From: Drosophila miranda | Lineage: Eukaryota; Arthropoda; Insecta; Diptera; Drosophilidae | Length of the DNA: 64,000 nucleotides | Assembly (NCBI RefSeq): GCF_003369915.1 | Contig: NW_022881614.1 | Coordinates: 5,725,001 to 5,789,000 of the forward strand | Direction: 5' to 3' | In this document: piece by piece, positions 1 through 13,100 of the stretch | How the letters are laid out: each line of letters opens with the position of its first letter | How positions within the stretch are numbered: the first letter of the stretch is position 1 | Position numbers and translations under genes: made by a program | Notes under the pieces: model-generated | Told to the model about the DNA's origin: nothing | What the model saw: only the letters and a program-made list of their open reading frames with translations | The model's database searches: none

Positions 1-23
1 GCAACTCACAACGTTCCCCCTCG
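1..23 (+). mobile_element. 3' tail of an ISY-like element cut by the window edge
   Basis: The first 23 bases match the conserved end (gcaactcacaacgttccccc then tcg) that closes every unit of the following array, so the array continues to the left of the window. Confidence 0.85.
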
Positions 24-3000
24 TTTTTTTTTATACCCGATACTCAAAATGAGTATTGGGAAATACTAGATTTGTGGTAAAAGTGGATGTGTGTAACGTC
101 CAGAAGGAATCGTTTCCGACCCCATAAAGTATATATATTCTTGATCAGCATCAATAGCCGAGTCGATTGAGCCATGTCTGTCTGTCCGTCTGTCCGTCCG
201 TCCGTCTGTCCGTCCCTATTAGCGCCTAGTGCTCAAAGACTTTAAGAGCTAGAGCAACGATGTTTTGGATCCAGACTTCTGTGATATGTCACTGCTACAA
301 AAATATTTCAAAACTTCGCCCCGCCCACTTCCGCCCCCACAAAAGACAAAAATCTGTGGCATCCACAATTTTAAAGATATGAGAAAACCAAAAGCGCAGA
401 ATCGTAGAGAATGATCATATCTATCAGATTGCTGAATCTGGATCAGATCAGATCATTTTTATAGCCAAAAGAAACAAATCAATTTGCACTGGCTACGCAG
501 CACCCGACGTCACGCTCATACTGATTTTCTGTCTCTCTCGCACGCACTCCTTGTCGTGTCGTTTAATATTAGCGGCGTCTGCCGGAGGAGAGCCATACTG
601 ACTTAGTATCGGGTATAACTGTAGAGTTGCGGTCTCCGCAGCAACTCACAACGTTCCCCCTCGTTTTTTTTTATACCTGATACTCAAAATGAGTATTGGG
701 GTATACTAGATTTGTGGTAAAAGTGGATGTGTGTAACGTCCAGAAGGAATCGTTTCCGACCCCATAAAGTATATATATTCTTGATCAGCATCAATAGCCG
801 AGTCGATTGAGCCATGTCTGTCTGTCCGTCTGTCCGTCCGTCCGTCTGTCCGTCCCTATTAGCGCCTAGTGCTCAAAGACTATAAGAGCTAGAGCAACGA
901 TGTTTTGGATCCAGACTTCTGTGATATGTCACTGCTACAAAAATATTTCAAAACTTCGCCCCGCCCACTTCCGCCCCCACAAAAGACAAAAATCTGTGGC
1001 ATCCACAATTTTAAAGATAAGAGAAAACCAAAAGCGCAGAATCGTAGAGAATGATCATATCTATCAGATTGCTGAATCTGGATCAGATCAGATCATTTTT
1101 ATAGCCATAAGAAACAAATCAATTTGCACTGGCTACGCAGCACCCGACGTCACGCTCATACTGATTTTCTGTCTCTCTCGCACGCACTCCTTGTCGTGTC
1201 GTTTAATATTAGCGGCGTCTGCCGGAGGAGAGCCATACTGACTTAGTATCGGGTATAACTGTAGAGTTGCGGTCTCCGCAGCAACTCACAACGTTCCCCC
1301 TCGTTTTTTTTTATACCCGATACTCAAAATGAGTATTGGGTTATACTAGATTTGTGGTAAAAGTGGATGTGTGTAACGTCCAGAAGGAATCGTTTCCGAC
1401 CCCATAAAGTATATATATTCTTGACCAGCTTCAATAGCCGAGTCGATTGAGCCATGTCTGTCTGTCCGTCTGTCCGTCCGTCCGTCTGTCCGTCCCTATT
1501 AGCGCCTAGTGCTCAAAGACTATAAGAGCTAGAGCAACGATGTTTTGGATCCAGACTTCTGTGATATGTCACTGCTACAAAAATATTTCAAAACTTCGCC
1601 CCGCCCACTTCCGCCCCACAAAAGACAAAAATCTGTGGCATCCACAATTTTAAAGATAAGAGAAAACCAAAAGCGCAGAATCGTAGAGAATGATCATATC
1701 TATCAGATTGCTGAATCTGGATCAGATCAGATCATTTTTATAGCCATAAGAAACAAATCAATTTGCACTGGCTACGCAGCACCCGACGTCACGCTCAGAC
1801 TGATTTGCTGTCTCTCTCGCACGCACTCCTTGTCGTGTCGTTTAATATTAGCGGCGTCTGCCGGAGGAGAACCATACTGACTTAGTATCGGGTATAACTG
1901 TAGAGTTGCGGTCTCCGCAGCAACTCACAACGTTCCCCCTCGTTATACCCGATACTCAAAATGAGTACTGGGGTATATTAGATTTGTGGTAAAAGTGGAT
2001 GTGTGTAACGTCCAGAAGGAATCGTTTCCGACCCCATAAAGTATATATATTCTTGATCAGCATCAAAAGCCAAGTCGATTGAGCCATGTCTGTCTGTCCG
2101 TCTGTCCGTCTGTCCGTCCGTCCGTCCGTCCGTCTGTCCGTCCCTATTAGCGCCTAGTGCTCAAAGACTATAAGAGCTAGAGCAACGATGTTTTGGATCC
2201 AGACTTCTGTGATATGTCACTGCTACAAAAATATTTCAAAACTTCGCCCCGCCCACTTCCGCTCCCACAAAGGACGAAAATCTGTTGCATCCACAATATT
2301 GAGGATACGAGAAAACTAAAAACGCAGAATCATAGATAATGATCATATCTATTAGATTGCTGAATCTGGATCAGATCAGATAATTTTTATAGCCAAAAGA
2401 AACAAATCAATTTGCACTGGCTACGCAGCACCCGACGTCACGCTCAGACTGATTTTCTGTCTCTCTCGCACGCACTCCATGTCGTGTCGTTTAATATTAG
2501 CGGCGTCTGCCGGAGGAGAGCCATACTGACTTAGTATCGGGTATAACTTAGAGTTGCGGTCTCCGCAGCAACTCACAACGTTCCCCCTCGTTTTTTTTAT
2601 ACCCGATACTCAAAATGAGTATTGGGGTATATTAGATTTGTGGTAAAAGTGGATGTGTGTAACGTCCAGAAGGAATCGTGTCCGACCCCATAAAGTATAT
2701 ATATTTTTGATCAGCATCAATAGCCGAGTCGATTGAGCCCTGTCTGTCTGTCCGTCCGTCCGTCTGTCCGTCTGTCCGTCTGTCCGTCCCCTTCAGCGCC
2801 TAGTGCTCAAAGACTATAAGAGCTAGAGCAACGATGTTTTGGATCCATACTTCTGTGATATGTCACTGCTACAAAAATATTTCAAAATTTCGCCCCACCC
2901 CCTTCCGCCCACACAAAGGACGAAAATCTGTTGCATCCACAATATTGCACATTCGAGAAAACTAAAAACGCAGAATCATAGATAATGACCATATCTATCA

Positions 3001-3216
3001 GATTGCTGAATCTGGATCAGATCAGATCATTTTTATAGCCAATAGGAACAAATCAATTTGCACTGGCTACGCAGCTGGCTACTGTCTCTCTCGCACGCAC
3101 TCTTTGTCGTGTCGTTTAATATTAGCGGCGTCTGCCGGAGGAGAGCCATACTGACTTAGTATCGGGTATAACCGTAGAGTTGCGGTGTCCGCAGCAACTC
3201 ACAACGTTCCCCCTCG
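24..3216 (+). mobile_element. Tandem array of five ISY-like (DINE-1/Helentron-type) units
   Basis: Five direct units at 24-663, 664-1303, 1304-1942, 1943-2590 and 2591-3216 (640, 640, 639, 648 and 626 bp). Each starts with a T run and a short palindrome (tatacccgatactc...gagtattgggg), has a (GTCT/GTCC)n core about 150 bp in, and ends with a hairpin (gagttgc...gcaactc) followed by cacaacgttccccctcg. The layout matches the non-autonomous rolling-circle DINE-1/Helentron family and the ISY/SGM elements of obscura-group flies. Units 1-3 look nearly identical; units 4 and 5 differ more and vary in the GTCC tract. These units lack the central roughly 450 bp found in the 1.1-kb copies elsewhere in the window. 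No protein-coding capacity is seen. The family name rests on recall, not on a search. Confidence 0.88.
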
Positions 3217-4205
3217 TTTTTCTTACAACAAGCGCACTACACCTTGGAAAGTGGAGTCCACTTCATGGAGCAAGTGGAGTTAATTATTTACCATCTCTTT
3301 ATTTATCGGATGCAAACAGGTGGATCTGTGGATTGTGGCGCTTTAGAAGGAACGAAGTGTTGTCAAAGATCAAGTGGGATTTCGCCGGCTTACTCGTATT
3401 CTAGAGCTGATTGATTATGAAGTCATGTCACAGTATCACCAGAAACAGCTTCTCATTTTGTTAATTTTCTAGTTCTATGCAAAACTTCAGCCCTATCCTA
3501 AACAATCAATCGTTTATCAAACTAACATCTTCCCTACGATGCTGCTCTTTCGGGCCTCTCCTAATCTTTAAGCTTAAATTTAATTCAATTCGAGACTTCC
3601 TAAACTTCTTTAATTACCAACTTTTATCTACTAGTCTCTAATTTTGCTTAGTGCGTTTAGTCCTACCATTTGATGTGTGTGTGAGTGAGTGTGTGCTTGC
3701 GAATATTCTATGACTAATTAAGTGCTTCACTGGAAGGGCTTTTCAGCCATTCAGTTTCATATTCAGAGGGTCTCTATCCACAGCATCACTCGACCCGCTT
3801 TGCTTCGGTTTGAAAAAGTGTTGCTTACTTTTGGGCCGTTCATGCACTTTAGTTCTGCTCACAGAGCTTTATGGAGCCACAAAGCACCCATACTCGCCCA
3901 CATGAGATGGAGACACTTCAAGAAGATGCTCGTTTTGATTTATGCCTAAAAAATGGGTTAGGAGTACTCTCTTATTAAGGAATGAATAGCGATACATCGA
4001 AGCTGTAAATACCCTGGACTGTATGTACAAAAATCTATAGTATAGCCGATACTTCAATTTAAACCTTTTTGTGGAAGGATGTGGAAGGAAACAAACTCGA
4101 TCGATTGAGCTCCAGTGATTTATACGAAATAGTTCCCCTAGTAATAGAAAACGATCTCAGCCTTCAGTAAATAGAAGGCTGAATTCTTTAAAATGAGGCA
4201 AAAAT
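3217..4205. other. Non-coding stretch between ISY-like copies
   Basis: No convincing exon, RNA gene or transposon is seen. The sequence is AT-rich and not repeated elsewhere in the window, so it is probably single-copy host DNA. Confidence 0.5.
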
Positions 4206-4540
4206 GAGGGGGAACGTTGTGAGTTGCAGCGGACACCGCAACTCTACAGTTATACCCGATACTAAGTCAGTATGGCTCTCCTCCGGCAGACGCCGCTAAT
4301 ATTGAACCACACGACAAAGAGTGCGTGCGAGAGAGACAGAAAATCAGTCTGAGCGTGACGTCGGGGGCTGCGTAGCCAGTGCAAATTGATTTGTTCCTTT
4401 TGGCTATAAAAATTATCTGATCTGATCCAGATTCAGCAATCTGATAGATATGATAATTATCTATGATTCTGCGTTTTTAGTTTTCTCGTATCCTCAATAT
4501 TGTGGATGCAACAGATTTTCGTCCTTTGTGGGGGCGGAAG
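4206..4540 (-). mobile_element. Partial ISY-like copy, inverted
   Basis: It begins with gagggggaacgttgtgagtt and reads as the reverse complement of the 3' third of an ISY-like unit. It stops abruptly at gtgggggcggaag, where the next copy begins in the opposite direction. The 5' end and GTCC core are absent. Confidence 0.82.
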
Positions 4541-5626
4541 ATAGTATTGGGGTATATTAGATTTGTGGTAAAAGTGGATGTGTGTAACGTCCAGAGGGAA
4601 TCGTTTCCGACCCCATAAAGTATATATATGCTTGATTAGCATCAATAGCCGAGTCGATTGAGCCATGTCTGTCTGTCCGTCTGTCCGTCCGGCCGTCTGT
4701 CCGTCCCCTTCAGCGCCTAGTGCTCAACGACTATAAGAGCGAGAGCAACGATGTTTTGGATCCAGACTTCTGTGATATGTCACTGCTACAAAAATATTTC
4801 AAAACTTTGCCCCGCCCACTTCCGCCCCCACAAAGGGCGAAAATCTGTGGCATCCACAATTTCGACGATACGAGAAAACTAAAAACGCAGAATCGTAGAA
4901 GAGGACTTTATCTTCTAGAGTGCAAAAATCTGAACCAGATCGTATAATTATTATAGCCAGAATCAAGAAAACAATTTCATTCTTTCTCGCTCTGTCTCTC
5001 TCTAACACACAGGTTTCATGGTCGGTTTTGCCAATTGCAAAATATGAGTTCAAGGATCTCAGAACCTATAAGAGCCAGAGCAACCAAATTTGGTATCTAC
5101 ACTCCTGTGATATCGGACCTTGACCGTTTCGTGTCCAAATTTCCCCCCACCTCCTTCCGCCACCGCAAATTACGAAAATCTGGGGCATCCACAAATCTCA
5201 GAGACTATTAAGGCTAGAGTAACCAAATTTGGTATCCGCACTTCTGTTAGATCTCACTATAAAACGTATATCTCAAAATTTCGCCCCCTTCCGCCCCCAC
5301 AAAGGACGAAAATCTGTTGCATCCACAATATTGCAGATTCGAGAAAACTAAAAACGCAGAATCATAGATAATGACCATATCTATCAGATTGCTGAATCTG
5401 GATCAGATCAGATCATTTTTATAGCGATTTATAGGAACAAATCAATTTGCAGTGGCTGCGCAGCGCCCGACGTCACGCTCATACTGATTTTCTGTCTCTC
5501 TCGCACGCACTCTTTGTCGTGTCGTTTAATATTAGCGGCGTCTGCCGGAGGAGAGCCATACTGACTTAGTATCGGGTATAACCGTAGAGTTGCGGTGTCC
5601 GCAGCAACTCACAACGTTCCCCCTCG
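4541..5626 (+). mobile_element. Long-form ISY-like copy in inverted arrangement with its neighbour
   Basis: It starts at agtattggggtatattag, so the first roughly 25 bases (the 5' palindrome arm) are missing. It then follows the long, about 1.1-kb form, with the GTCC core near 4670-4705 and the ttagagagagacagagcg tract in reverse near 4990-5015. It ends in ccccctcg at 5626. Together with 4206-4540 it makes a tail-to-head inverted structure with host DNA on both sides. Confidence 0.85.
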
Positions 5627-8600
5627 TTTCAATATACACATTATGGAGATGGTCCATTGTTGGTTCCCCATTTCTCTGGAATCTCCTGCCTTCCCACTCT
5701 TCTTGCAGGATGTTAAAACCGCTGTAAATAACCAAGTTGCAGTTGCCTACTATTTCGTTGCAGTCGCACTCTTTGTCGGTTGAAAAGTGTTAAATTAAAG
5801 TGCATTTGTCTTGAAATAGTCATAGACATACCATTGCAAAAGCTAATCAACGTCAAAGTGAATGGACGTATGGACCATATAATTGCTAAATGCAGCGCAA
5901 AACTGACAAGTAATTAAGCAACTAGAAGCACGACCGCGACACCGTCTGGTTTCTGGATATGGTTTCCTCATTAGGCAATTATGAACAAGGGCAAACAAGT
6001 GCCAAGGTAAGGCATTCGCCCTATCTTTCGTTACAAATATACCTGGTGAAAGGAATATGTAATGCATAAAATTTAACAGTGAGCATCATGGGAGATGGGG
6101 AAATAGAGCGGCAGCTAAAAAGATAGACTTTAAAGAGGACACACACAGAGAGAGCATGCATTGATTTATTGCCTTACTGGGGATCCCGATCCCCTGTGAC
6201 GCTCTGCTCGCCGGTGCATGAATGTCACTGCTGAGCCCATTGGACAGCAAACAGGGAATCTCGGATGAGCGCACAGGGAAAATAAAAACAGTGAGCAGGG
6301 AAAACGAAAACACCAAACGGGGAGCATGGAGCAGGGAGCAGCGAAAGGGTTAAATGGCATTGAACATTGGCAGAAAGGCAGACCGGCAACAAATAACACA
6401 GAGACACAAACAAAAGCAACAATGAATGCCACAAAGAGAGACGGCAAAAAGTGTAGCACTGAAATCAGCGCACGTTAGCAATTAATAATGGGATTCCAAG
6501 TATTCAGAGTCGCAGCTCCAGTCCCAGTCCCAGTCAGAGTCGGTGTTGGTGTCGCCTCCGGAGAACCAGAGTCAGAAAAAACGGGCCAAATATTTTGGCG
6601 GACGTATGGGGACCAATAAAGAAAGGCGGAAAATAAAGGATTGGAAGATACAAATGTGATGTGGGATGCCCGAAGCAGAGCAGAGAGCCGCCAAAAAAAT
6701 AGAGCCCACAGATGTAGCCTGTCCGAAAGAGTTGTCGCCGCACCACATGCGATACAACAATGGTGGAAAATGCTGGAAAATGTATGGCAAATGCTGCTCA
6801 ATGGTCGCAATTTCGGTTCATAAATTATCCTGGGGAAAAAAAGCAATAGGATATGTGGCTGAGAGAGGAAGAAGACTAGAAACAGGTAACACAAAAGCAA
6901 GGTGCAAGCAGTACTGCAGTCTTTGCGAACGACCGATTGCCCTTCCTTTGTATCCATAGCAAAAACTATAGGAAGAAATTCTTCATTCGCTCTACAAGTA
7001 AAAGGGAACTCTTAATTAGGCTAAAATCTTCCATAAAGTCATTTATCGTTCTTCCTGCGATGTCCCTGTACTCCAGATAATTTAACGACGTTCTTCTGTT
7101 CGATAATGAAGGATAGTTTATTCTGCAGTTTCTTTCACTTTTGGGCCAACCAAGGCCGAAGATCGTTCGAATTTAAGCGGGAATCGTAGATAGCCAGATT
7201 AGGCACAGTTTTTCCTTACATTTTCCTTGGCTTGCCCTGCATTGCCTTCTACTCTACCGTTTCTGTTTTACTCCTCCGTTGGCAGTATGCATTTTATTTG
7301 TGCAGCTATTAAAGCCGTTAACCCCGCAACTCGCTGACAGTTGCATAATATAAAAATTGAATGACACGTCCCTACCACCCCCCTTGCACACACACATAGC
7401 TGTCATGTGTAATTATTTATTTCTAAAAAGCCATTCAAAAATAATATAATTTGAAAATGCGCTCGCCGGCGCCGATGTCGACGTGCCCGTGCTCTCTGTT
7501 TGAATGTCTCCTAATGTCCGTCCAGGGGAGTGTGTAGGCCCATGACCAACGGACAAATGCTCAGTTACAAATGTTGTTAGGACATTAATTCATGTGAGTG
7601 TGCGTGTGTGTGTGGCTCCAGAACCGAAGCAATATTTCCGCGGCGTAAAGAAAAATATGCCAAATGGCCAAAAACGCTCCCCCACGGAGCCCCGCGCCCG
7701 CCCGCTCCCTCATTCTCTATTTGTGCCCGTTTTGATTTAAAAGCTCACGCACATATGGAACTAATCCTAATTTAAATGTTTTTGCTGCTCTTCCCCTCCC
7801 ATCACCCATTTCTCACACTCTCTTTCGCTGTCCTGATTGAAGCGCAACATTTAATTGTCGAAAAAACAGAACAGGAAATAAAGGGGATGGCGGCATACGA
7901 GATACCCCTGAAAACGGCTTCTGAAAACTGATTATCCGAAGAAGCCATAAAAATGTTGCTCATGAGGCGGAGAAATGGTACCCCTACATTGGGTAGAGTT
8001 GAGAAAGCGGACAGCAGGATCTGAAGTACAGTGAAGGATCAAAAAGATGGACGTACAGTAACTGCGTGGCGAACCCAATCTGAATCGAGAAAAGGCCGAA
8101 AGTCCTATGATTCATTTGAAATCCATTATGATACAGTACTCTAATCGGGATCAAGTTTCATTCCCTATGGGAATGTCTAGCCTTCAGAAAAAGCCCTGTT
8201 CGTTGATGGCCATGTCATCACTGTGCCTCTGTGTGTCTCTCTGTGGCAAGTAAATCGCTGTAATAGAAACATCGTATTTTATTGCAGTTGTCTTCGTTCT
8301 GCTGGCTGTGCTTTCCTTGGCTTTTCCTCTGTTCCTCTGTTCTCTGTTCCCCTCTTTCCCCTTTTTTGGTTTTGGCCAATAACATTCTGATAAATGGTCA
8401 AAAAGGCTTTCGTGTCGATGTCCTTGAGGCAGTGGCAGAAGTAGTAGCAGCAGCAACAGCACCAAAAGGAGGACCAGCTGCCCAGCACTCGGAGATATTT
8501 GTCTAAACAGAGAGAAAGAGAGAACTTTTCAATTTCCACTAAAAGTGTTTTCCTTTCCTGCCGGCTGCCTGCTGCTGGCTGCCTGCATCCCAAGCAAATC

Positions 8601-9291
8601 CCGTGTCCCCAGATCTTGATTTTGTAGCAGGAGTGAAGCCTTCTACCTGTCGCGGTTGCACTTGCCGCAGCTTCTGCAGCTTATAAATGGTGTCAACCTT
8701 ACGAGTCTCCTCATCATGGCCTTGCCGCCACCTCCTCCCATTTGTCTTTGGCCCTTTTGCTTTTTTTGGGGCAGAGCACAAAAAATAAACTTTAATTAAG
8801 TTAAGTACATGGCTACAGGCAATTTGATCGGGTTTTTGTGGAGGGTATCGTCTGGAGTAGTGGGTATGCACTAGATTAGTCGCTCTAGAACCTTGTCCGT
8901 GTGTCCTACGATCTCTGGCTAAAATGCTGTATGAAGTTTTAGTTTTGGGGTAGCTTATTTATGCCATATAGATACAAAGATTTATAGATAGTGTTTCTAA
9001 ACTTTACAGATATGTAATGTAGTATGTTTGAGTGACTAAAACAATTGCACTTCCAAGGGTACTTTAGGCTTCGAAAGCATCCATTAACATTCCCTTTAGA
9101 ACTTTTTTCCCTTTGTTGAAACCACAATGAATAATGCAACTGTCCAGCGGTCATTGCGGAGATACATTTGCATGGACTCGGCCGTAGTCCTGGGCTGAGT
9201 GGCGCCCCAGGACTGTGGTTGCACTCGCAAAAAGAAACACATGGGAAACACATTTGGCAAGAGCAGCCACGAGCAGCTACTTCTCCACCCG
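5627..9291. other. Non-coding stretch, no supported gene
   Basis: Open frames here are short, overlapping and of low complexity (runs of CAG/CTG, Ser/Leu-rich). I see no exon with both good splice sites and plausible protein, and no transposon. It may be intergenic or intronic host DNA. Confidence 0.45.
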
Positions 9292-10148
9292 CTATTTGGT
9301 GTTCTCCTTTAGCCAACTCTTGTGCTGCGCCAGATTAGCACAGACATCGGGCTTCCCGGCACAGCCTACCGTCCCCAGAATGCCGACCAGGATGCCATTT
9401 ACTACCAGACGAGCGCCCTCGTCGAAGTAGCAGGCGCCCGTTCCAGTGCCAGTGCCCCAACCCCAATGGTGCAGAGGGTCCGCTCGGAGATGCCTTGGAT
9501 GGGGTTGAACTGTCCAAAGATCGATCGATCCGCTGCACACTGCTGCCAGTTGAGGATTTTCACGTTGGCCTGCTGCAACTGCTGCGATCTGGGTGTAAGG
9601 AAATCTATCCAGAACAATCTTACCCGAGCAAGAATCGAGATCATTTTGCTCCACAAGAGGCACAAGCTGCTCGACGAGGTGTGGCCCCAGCCGGAGACGA
9701 TGCCCTCCGCATTGTCATTGGGAGTTTCCGAGGCCAGTGGTACCACCTGAACCCTATTATCGGTTAGGGTCACATTCTCACAGAGATACAGCAGGGCCAG
9801 GTCGTTGTCGTAGCGGTCCAAGACGTAGTGCGGGTGGATGTGGACCTTACAGACGGCGATCAGGGATCCTCCAGTGCTCCGGGAGCTGGTGCCTACGCGC
9901 ACTTTCAGCTCTGAGGTGGGGACCCTGTGGACACACCAGCCGCTGGTCAGAATGAGGTTCTCCATGATGATGGCTCCGCTGCATAGGGGTTCATTTTTGA
10001 TCACGATCGATGCTTGCCAAGGAGCATCTTGAATCTCCACGGTAGTGCCACCAATCAGACGAGGAGCGTACTGCCGACTAAGTACCGTCACGGGCAGGGC
10101 TGCCAAAAGGTGTAGTAAACGGCACATTTTCACCAAATGAATTTTCAT
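9292..10148 (-). pseudogene. Serine-protease homologue (trypsin fold), frameshifted
   Basis: The minus strand encodes a signal-peptide-like start (a second Met gives MCRLLHLLAALPVTVLS), a short pro-segment ending RQYAPR and the mature start LIGG. The fold shows CSGAII, DNDLALLYL around the catalytic Asp, and VSGWG. The His box, normally AAHC, reads SGWC. The Ser box, normally GDSGGP, reads CYFDEGARL. Two of three catalytic residues are therefore missing, and the ancestor was probably already a non-catalytic homologue. The frame from 10148 runs to 9402, but the C-terminal part (FDEGARL to a stop at 9292) lies in another frame, so one indel falls in the GT-rich stretch near 9450-9475. Around 9605-9640 the protein is about 20 residues longer than usual between VSGWG and QQANVKIL; a 35-bp GTAAG...CAG stretch sits there but is very short for an intron. 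The orthologue was not identified. Confidence 0.72.
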
Positions 10149-13100
10149 TAAAAAAGGCCCTTTTTTTATGGGAATTTTGTGGAATTTATTAGATCAAAGC
10201 TCGAAGAACTTTGTACATATTTGCTTTCCTTATCTCTAGGGTCATTCATCATATTGAGTTATAGTAGGAAGGAAGTTAAAGCTACTAATATCAGGGAATG
10301 TCAGGGTCAGTGTCAGTGTCTTCAATAATAACACACAAGAGGAGAACTATCCCCATTTGCTTTATGCTTTCTACACAAAACTCTTGATTGGTTCCAACAC
10401 AAAGGCTTTGAAGATATTGTTATTTTAAACATATTCAAAAGCCGATGATTGAGTGTATGCCAGCTGAAATTGAGCTGACCGAAAAAACAGCTATCAGATA
10501 ACGTTTGTTTATTTCCATTTGCTCTGTAGTTCAGTACATATGTATGTGCATATTCTGTTTCATGAACTTGTTAATCTATATTGCCAAATTAAATTGTACA
10601 ATTTATGCCACCGCAACAGATTCGTTGCTCTAAGACCCGCTGGTCGGCACCCATTACACTAAGCCGCTTAAATCATTCGTATATTTCTCGTTTGGTTTGG
10701 TGGAAAAAATCCTGTGACGTAAATATAGCTGGACATTTCCATCATTCCATCAGCTAGTCACAGTGGGTGTATGTCTGGGTGAATCCGCATTTAAATCTCG
10801 GAAATGTTTAGCAAAACGGCGTAATAAATAGATTGGATCCCGCGATTGCCAATGGGTTAACAAACAAGCAAACATTTTTTTGAGGGATGTCTGCCAGATT
10901 AAAATAGATTACAACTGAATTATTTGATAATGCCCCAGCAGATGCAAGCCCCATGCCCGCACTTGATTCGGATTCACTCTCACTGCATTTCCATTTCGGC
11001 AATGTGCCAATTATTTTCGGTTTTTTTGAATCGATTTTTTTTTTTTTTTTTTTTTAAAGAATCTTTTTTATTGTTTTTATACGCTATGCATCGTGTTTGC
11101 CCACTGAAAATGCGTATTTTTTCCATCAGCTACGGGGGTTTTTTCGTAGTTTTCCGGCACTCCAATATCTTCTTTTTTTTGGTAACACGCTTTAATTGAT
11201 TTTTTTCGTGAAAAGTCAGACAAAAAGATACTGCTATCGGCTTGAGAAGACTTGAAACTGTGTATTCCTGCACATGAAGATAGATGGTAGTTTAATTAAT
11301 TTCCATTTAATGGGAATTTGACAACGTTTCAATCCCATTTGAAAGTGAATGTCGAGCGTAATGTTAAATTTCCCATCCACAGTGATTAGTGAAATTTGGC
11401 AACGTTTGGGGACCGCGTCACAGCGGAAATAGCCATATATATCCATCGATGGCCGTTTAGATTCAGAGCTCGATCCAGCTGCTCCTTCATCTCAATCAGA
11501 GTTTGGACTATACATAACCCAGCAAATCCTTTTCCGGCTCAGTGTCAGCGTTGCCAAATTTCACACCAACGACAATTACTCAAACAGTTGACAACAACTG
11601 GGCTCTGTCCTTGTGCTTGTCCCTGACCCCTGACCCAGGGCCCAACAGCATCTCTCTCTCTCGCTCTCTCTGCTGCACATTCAACTGCAGTCAGAGGTCC
11701 TCATTCCGGGAGCAAAACAATCGTTGACAAAAATATTTGCATGCACTTTGCGTTTGGGGTGCACTTGCCTCAATCGCTGAATTGTTCCTATGGATGTTGT
11801 TTTTGCTGCTGTTGCTGTTGCAGCACTGCTGGCGTTGCCACCGGGGGCGGCGCATTAAATATGCAACACCTATGACAGTAACCCGCTTGACATTTAGATC
11901 CCTGCCACCGTGCCGACGTGCCTCCGTGCCACCCCTTCTGTAGCCAGAGCCTGAACGTGAACTTTCACAGTAAAGTTTTTCGGTTGGTGTCGGAAATCTG
12001 CCAGCAATTTGCTGCCGAATTTGTCACAGGAATCGAAGACCCAAAAGTTGCCACAAGGAAAAAAATTAGGAAAAATTATGACTTTCGCAATTGTTGCAGG
12101 AACAAAGGCATCTAATGTAATGCGAAAGTGTGACCCGAAAGGAGGGGCAACTGTTGCTCCAGCAGCAGCAGCAGCATTAGCAGCATCAGCAGCACCAGAA
12201 TTCGCAAAAGACACACGAGCAAAGTTTTCAAATAGAAAATGTTTAATTTCCCCAAAGACTACGCCGATGCTGCCTGGTTTCCCCGGAAAACGCTGCATTT
12301 TCCCCCGGCCCAGCGCCAAGAAAACTTTCCTATGCTCGCACATACCCACCTAAATACACACATCTTACAATAGAGAGGTCCATTGCAACAGTGCAGCGCA
12401 AAAGTTTTCCTTCTTTCGGGTTGAAAAGTTGGCTAAGACAAACCCCGTCTAGCTGCTGGCCCACAGTCATCCCCAGCCATCCCCAGGCAGGGCTTCCCGA
12501 CAGTCGAACTTGTTAGTTTTTCATATATACATTGCTATATAGCTATAGCGCTGGAAATTATATTATTTTCAACTTTTCAAATGTCACCAGAGAGTCGGAA
12601 ATTTCACCCTCCAACCCGACACAGTCAACGCCAACGTCAGTGACACACTCCTCCATTGTGCTCGTTAATTAAACATGGTTCGCGGCTAATGAAGCGCTCA
12701 ATAAATCGAATATATTGGAGGGGAAACAAGTACAATTGAAATTAAGTAGCACTATCTGATCGAAAGGGGTAATTTAATGTGCCGTATATCATCCAAAGGA
12801 ATGCTTAACGGTTGATCAATCATTATCGAATGCCTGCCTTAGAAATCAATCGAAAATTGTGACTAAGTGAAAAGATCAAAGAATAATTCCATTCACTTCT
12901 TCTGCCAATGCCTCCCTGGGAGCCCATTACAATCCTAAAACTGTCGCAGAATGTTGCAATGCGATCAAAGCAGAACTTCAGACACTCGAAGGGAAAAGGA
13001 GAAACAACACCAAAGGAAGCGCCACATAGAAACTGCCTTCAGTTATGGCACACAATCAAAGCAGTTTCCACTGCAACAGCAACAGCATCGGCGACTGAGG

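Noticed and set aside
170-230. Regular TCTGTCCG repeats as a possible CRISPR-like array
   Set aside because: They are a tetranucleotide (GTCT/GTCC) microsatellite in the core of the ISY-like element in an animal genome; there are no spacers.
900-1880. Repeated 111-113-residue open frames in the ISY-like array
   Set aside because: They track the repeat unit, differ by indels between units, have no start context and recur wherever the element occurs; they are chance frames in a non-coding element.
6475-6959. Overlapping 160-residue minus and 97-residue plus frames
   Set aside because: Low-complexity, hydrophobic and mutually antisense, with no domain or splice signals.
9601-9640. 35-bp GTAAG...CAG stretch as an intron of the protease homologue
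   Set aside because: Shorter than the roughly 50-bp practical minimum for Drosophila introns; mentioned in the gene entry but not used for a model.
12009-12353. 114-residue frame with an Ala run
   Set aside because: It depends on a CAG triplet run and has an overlapping antisense frame of similar length; no support.
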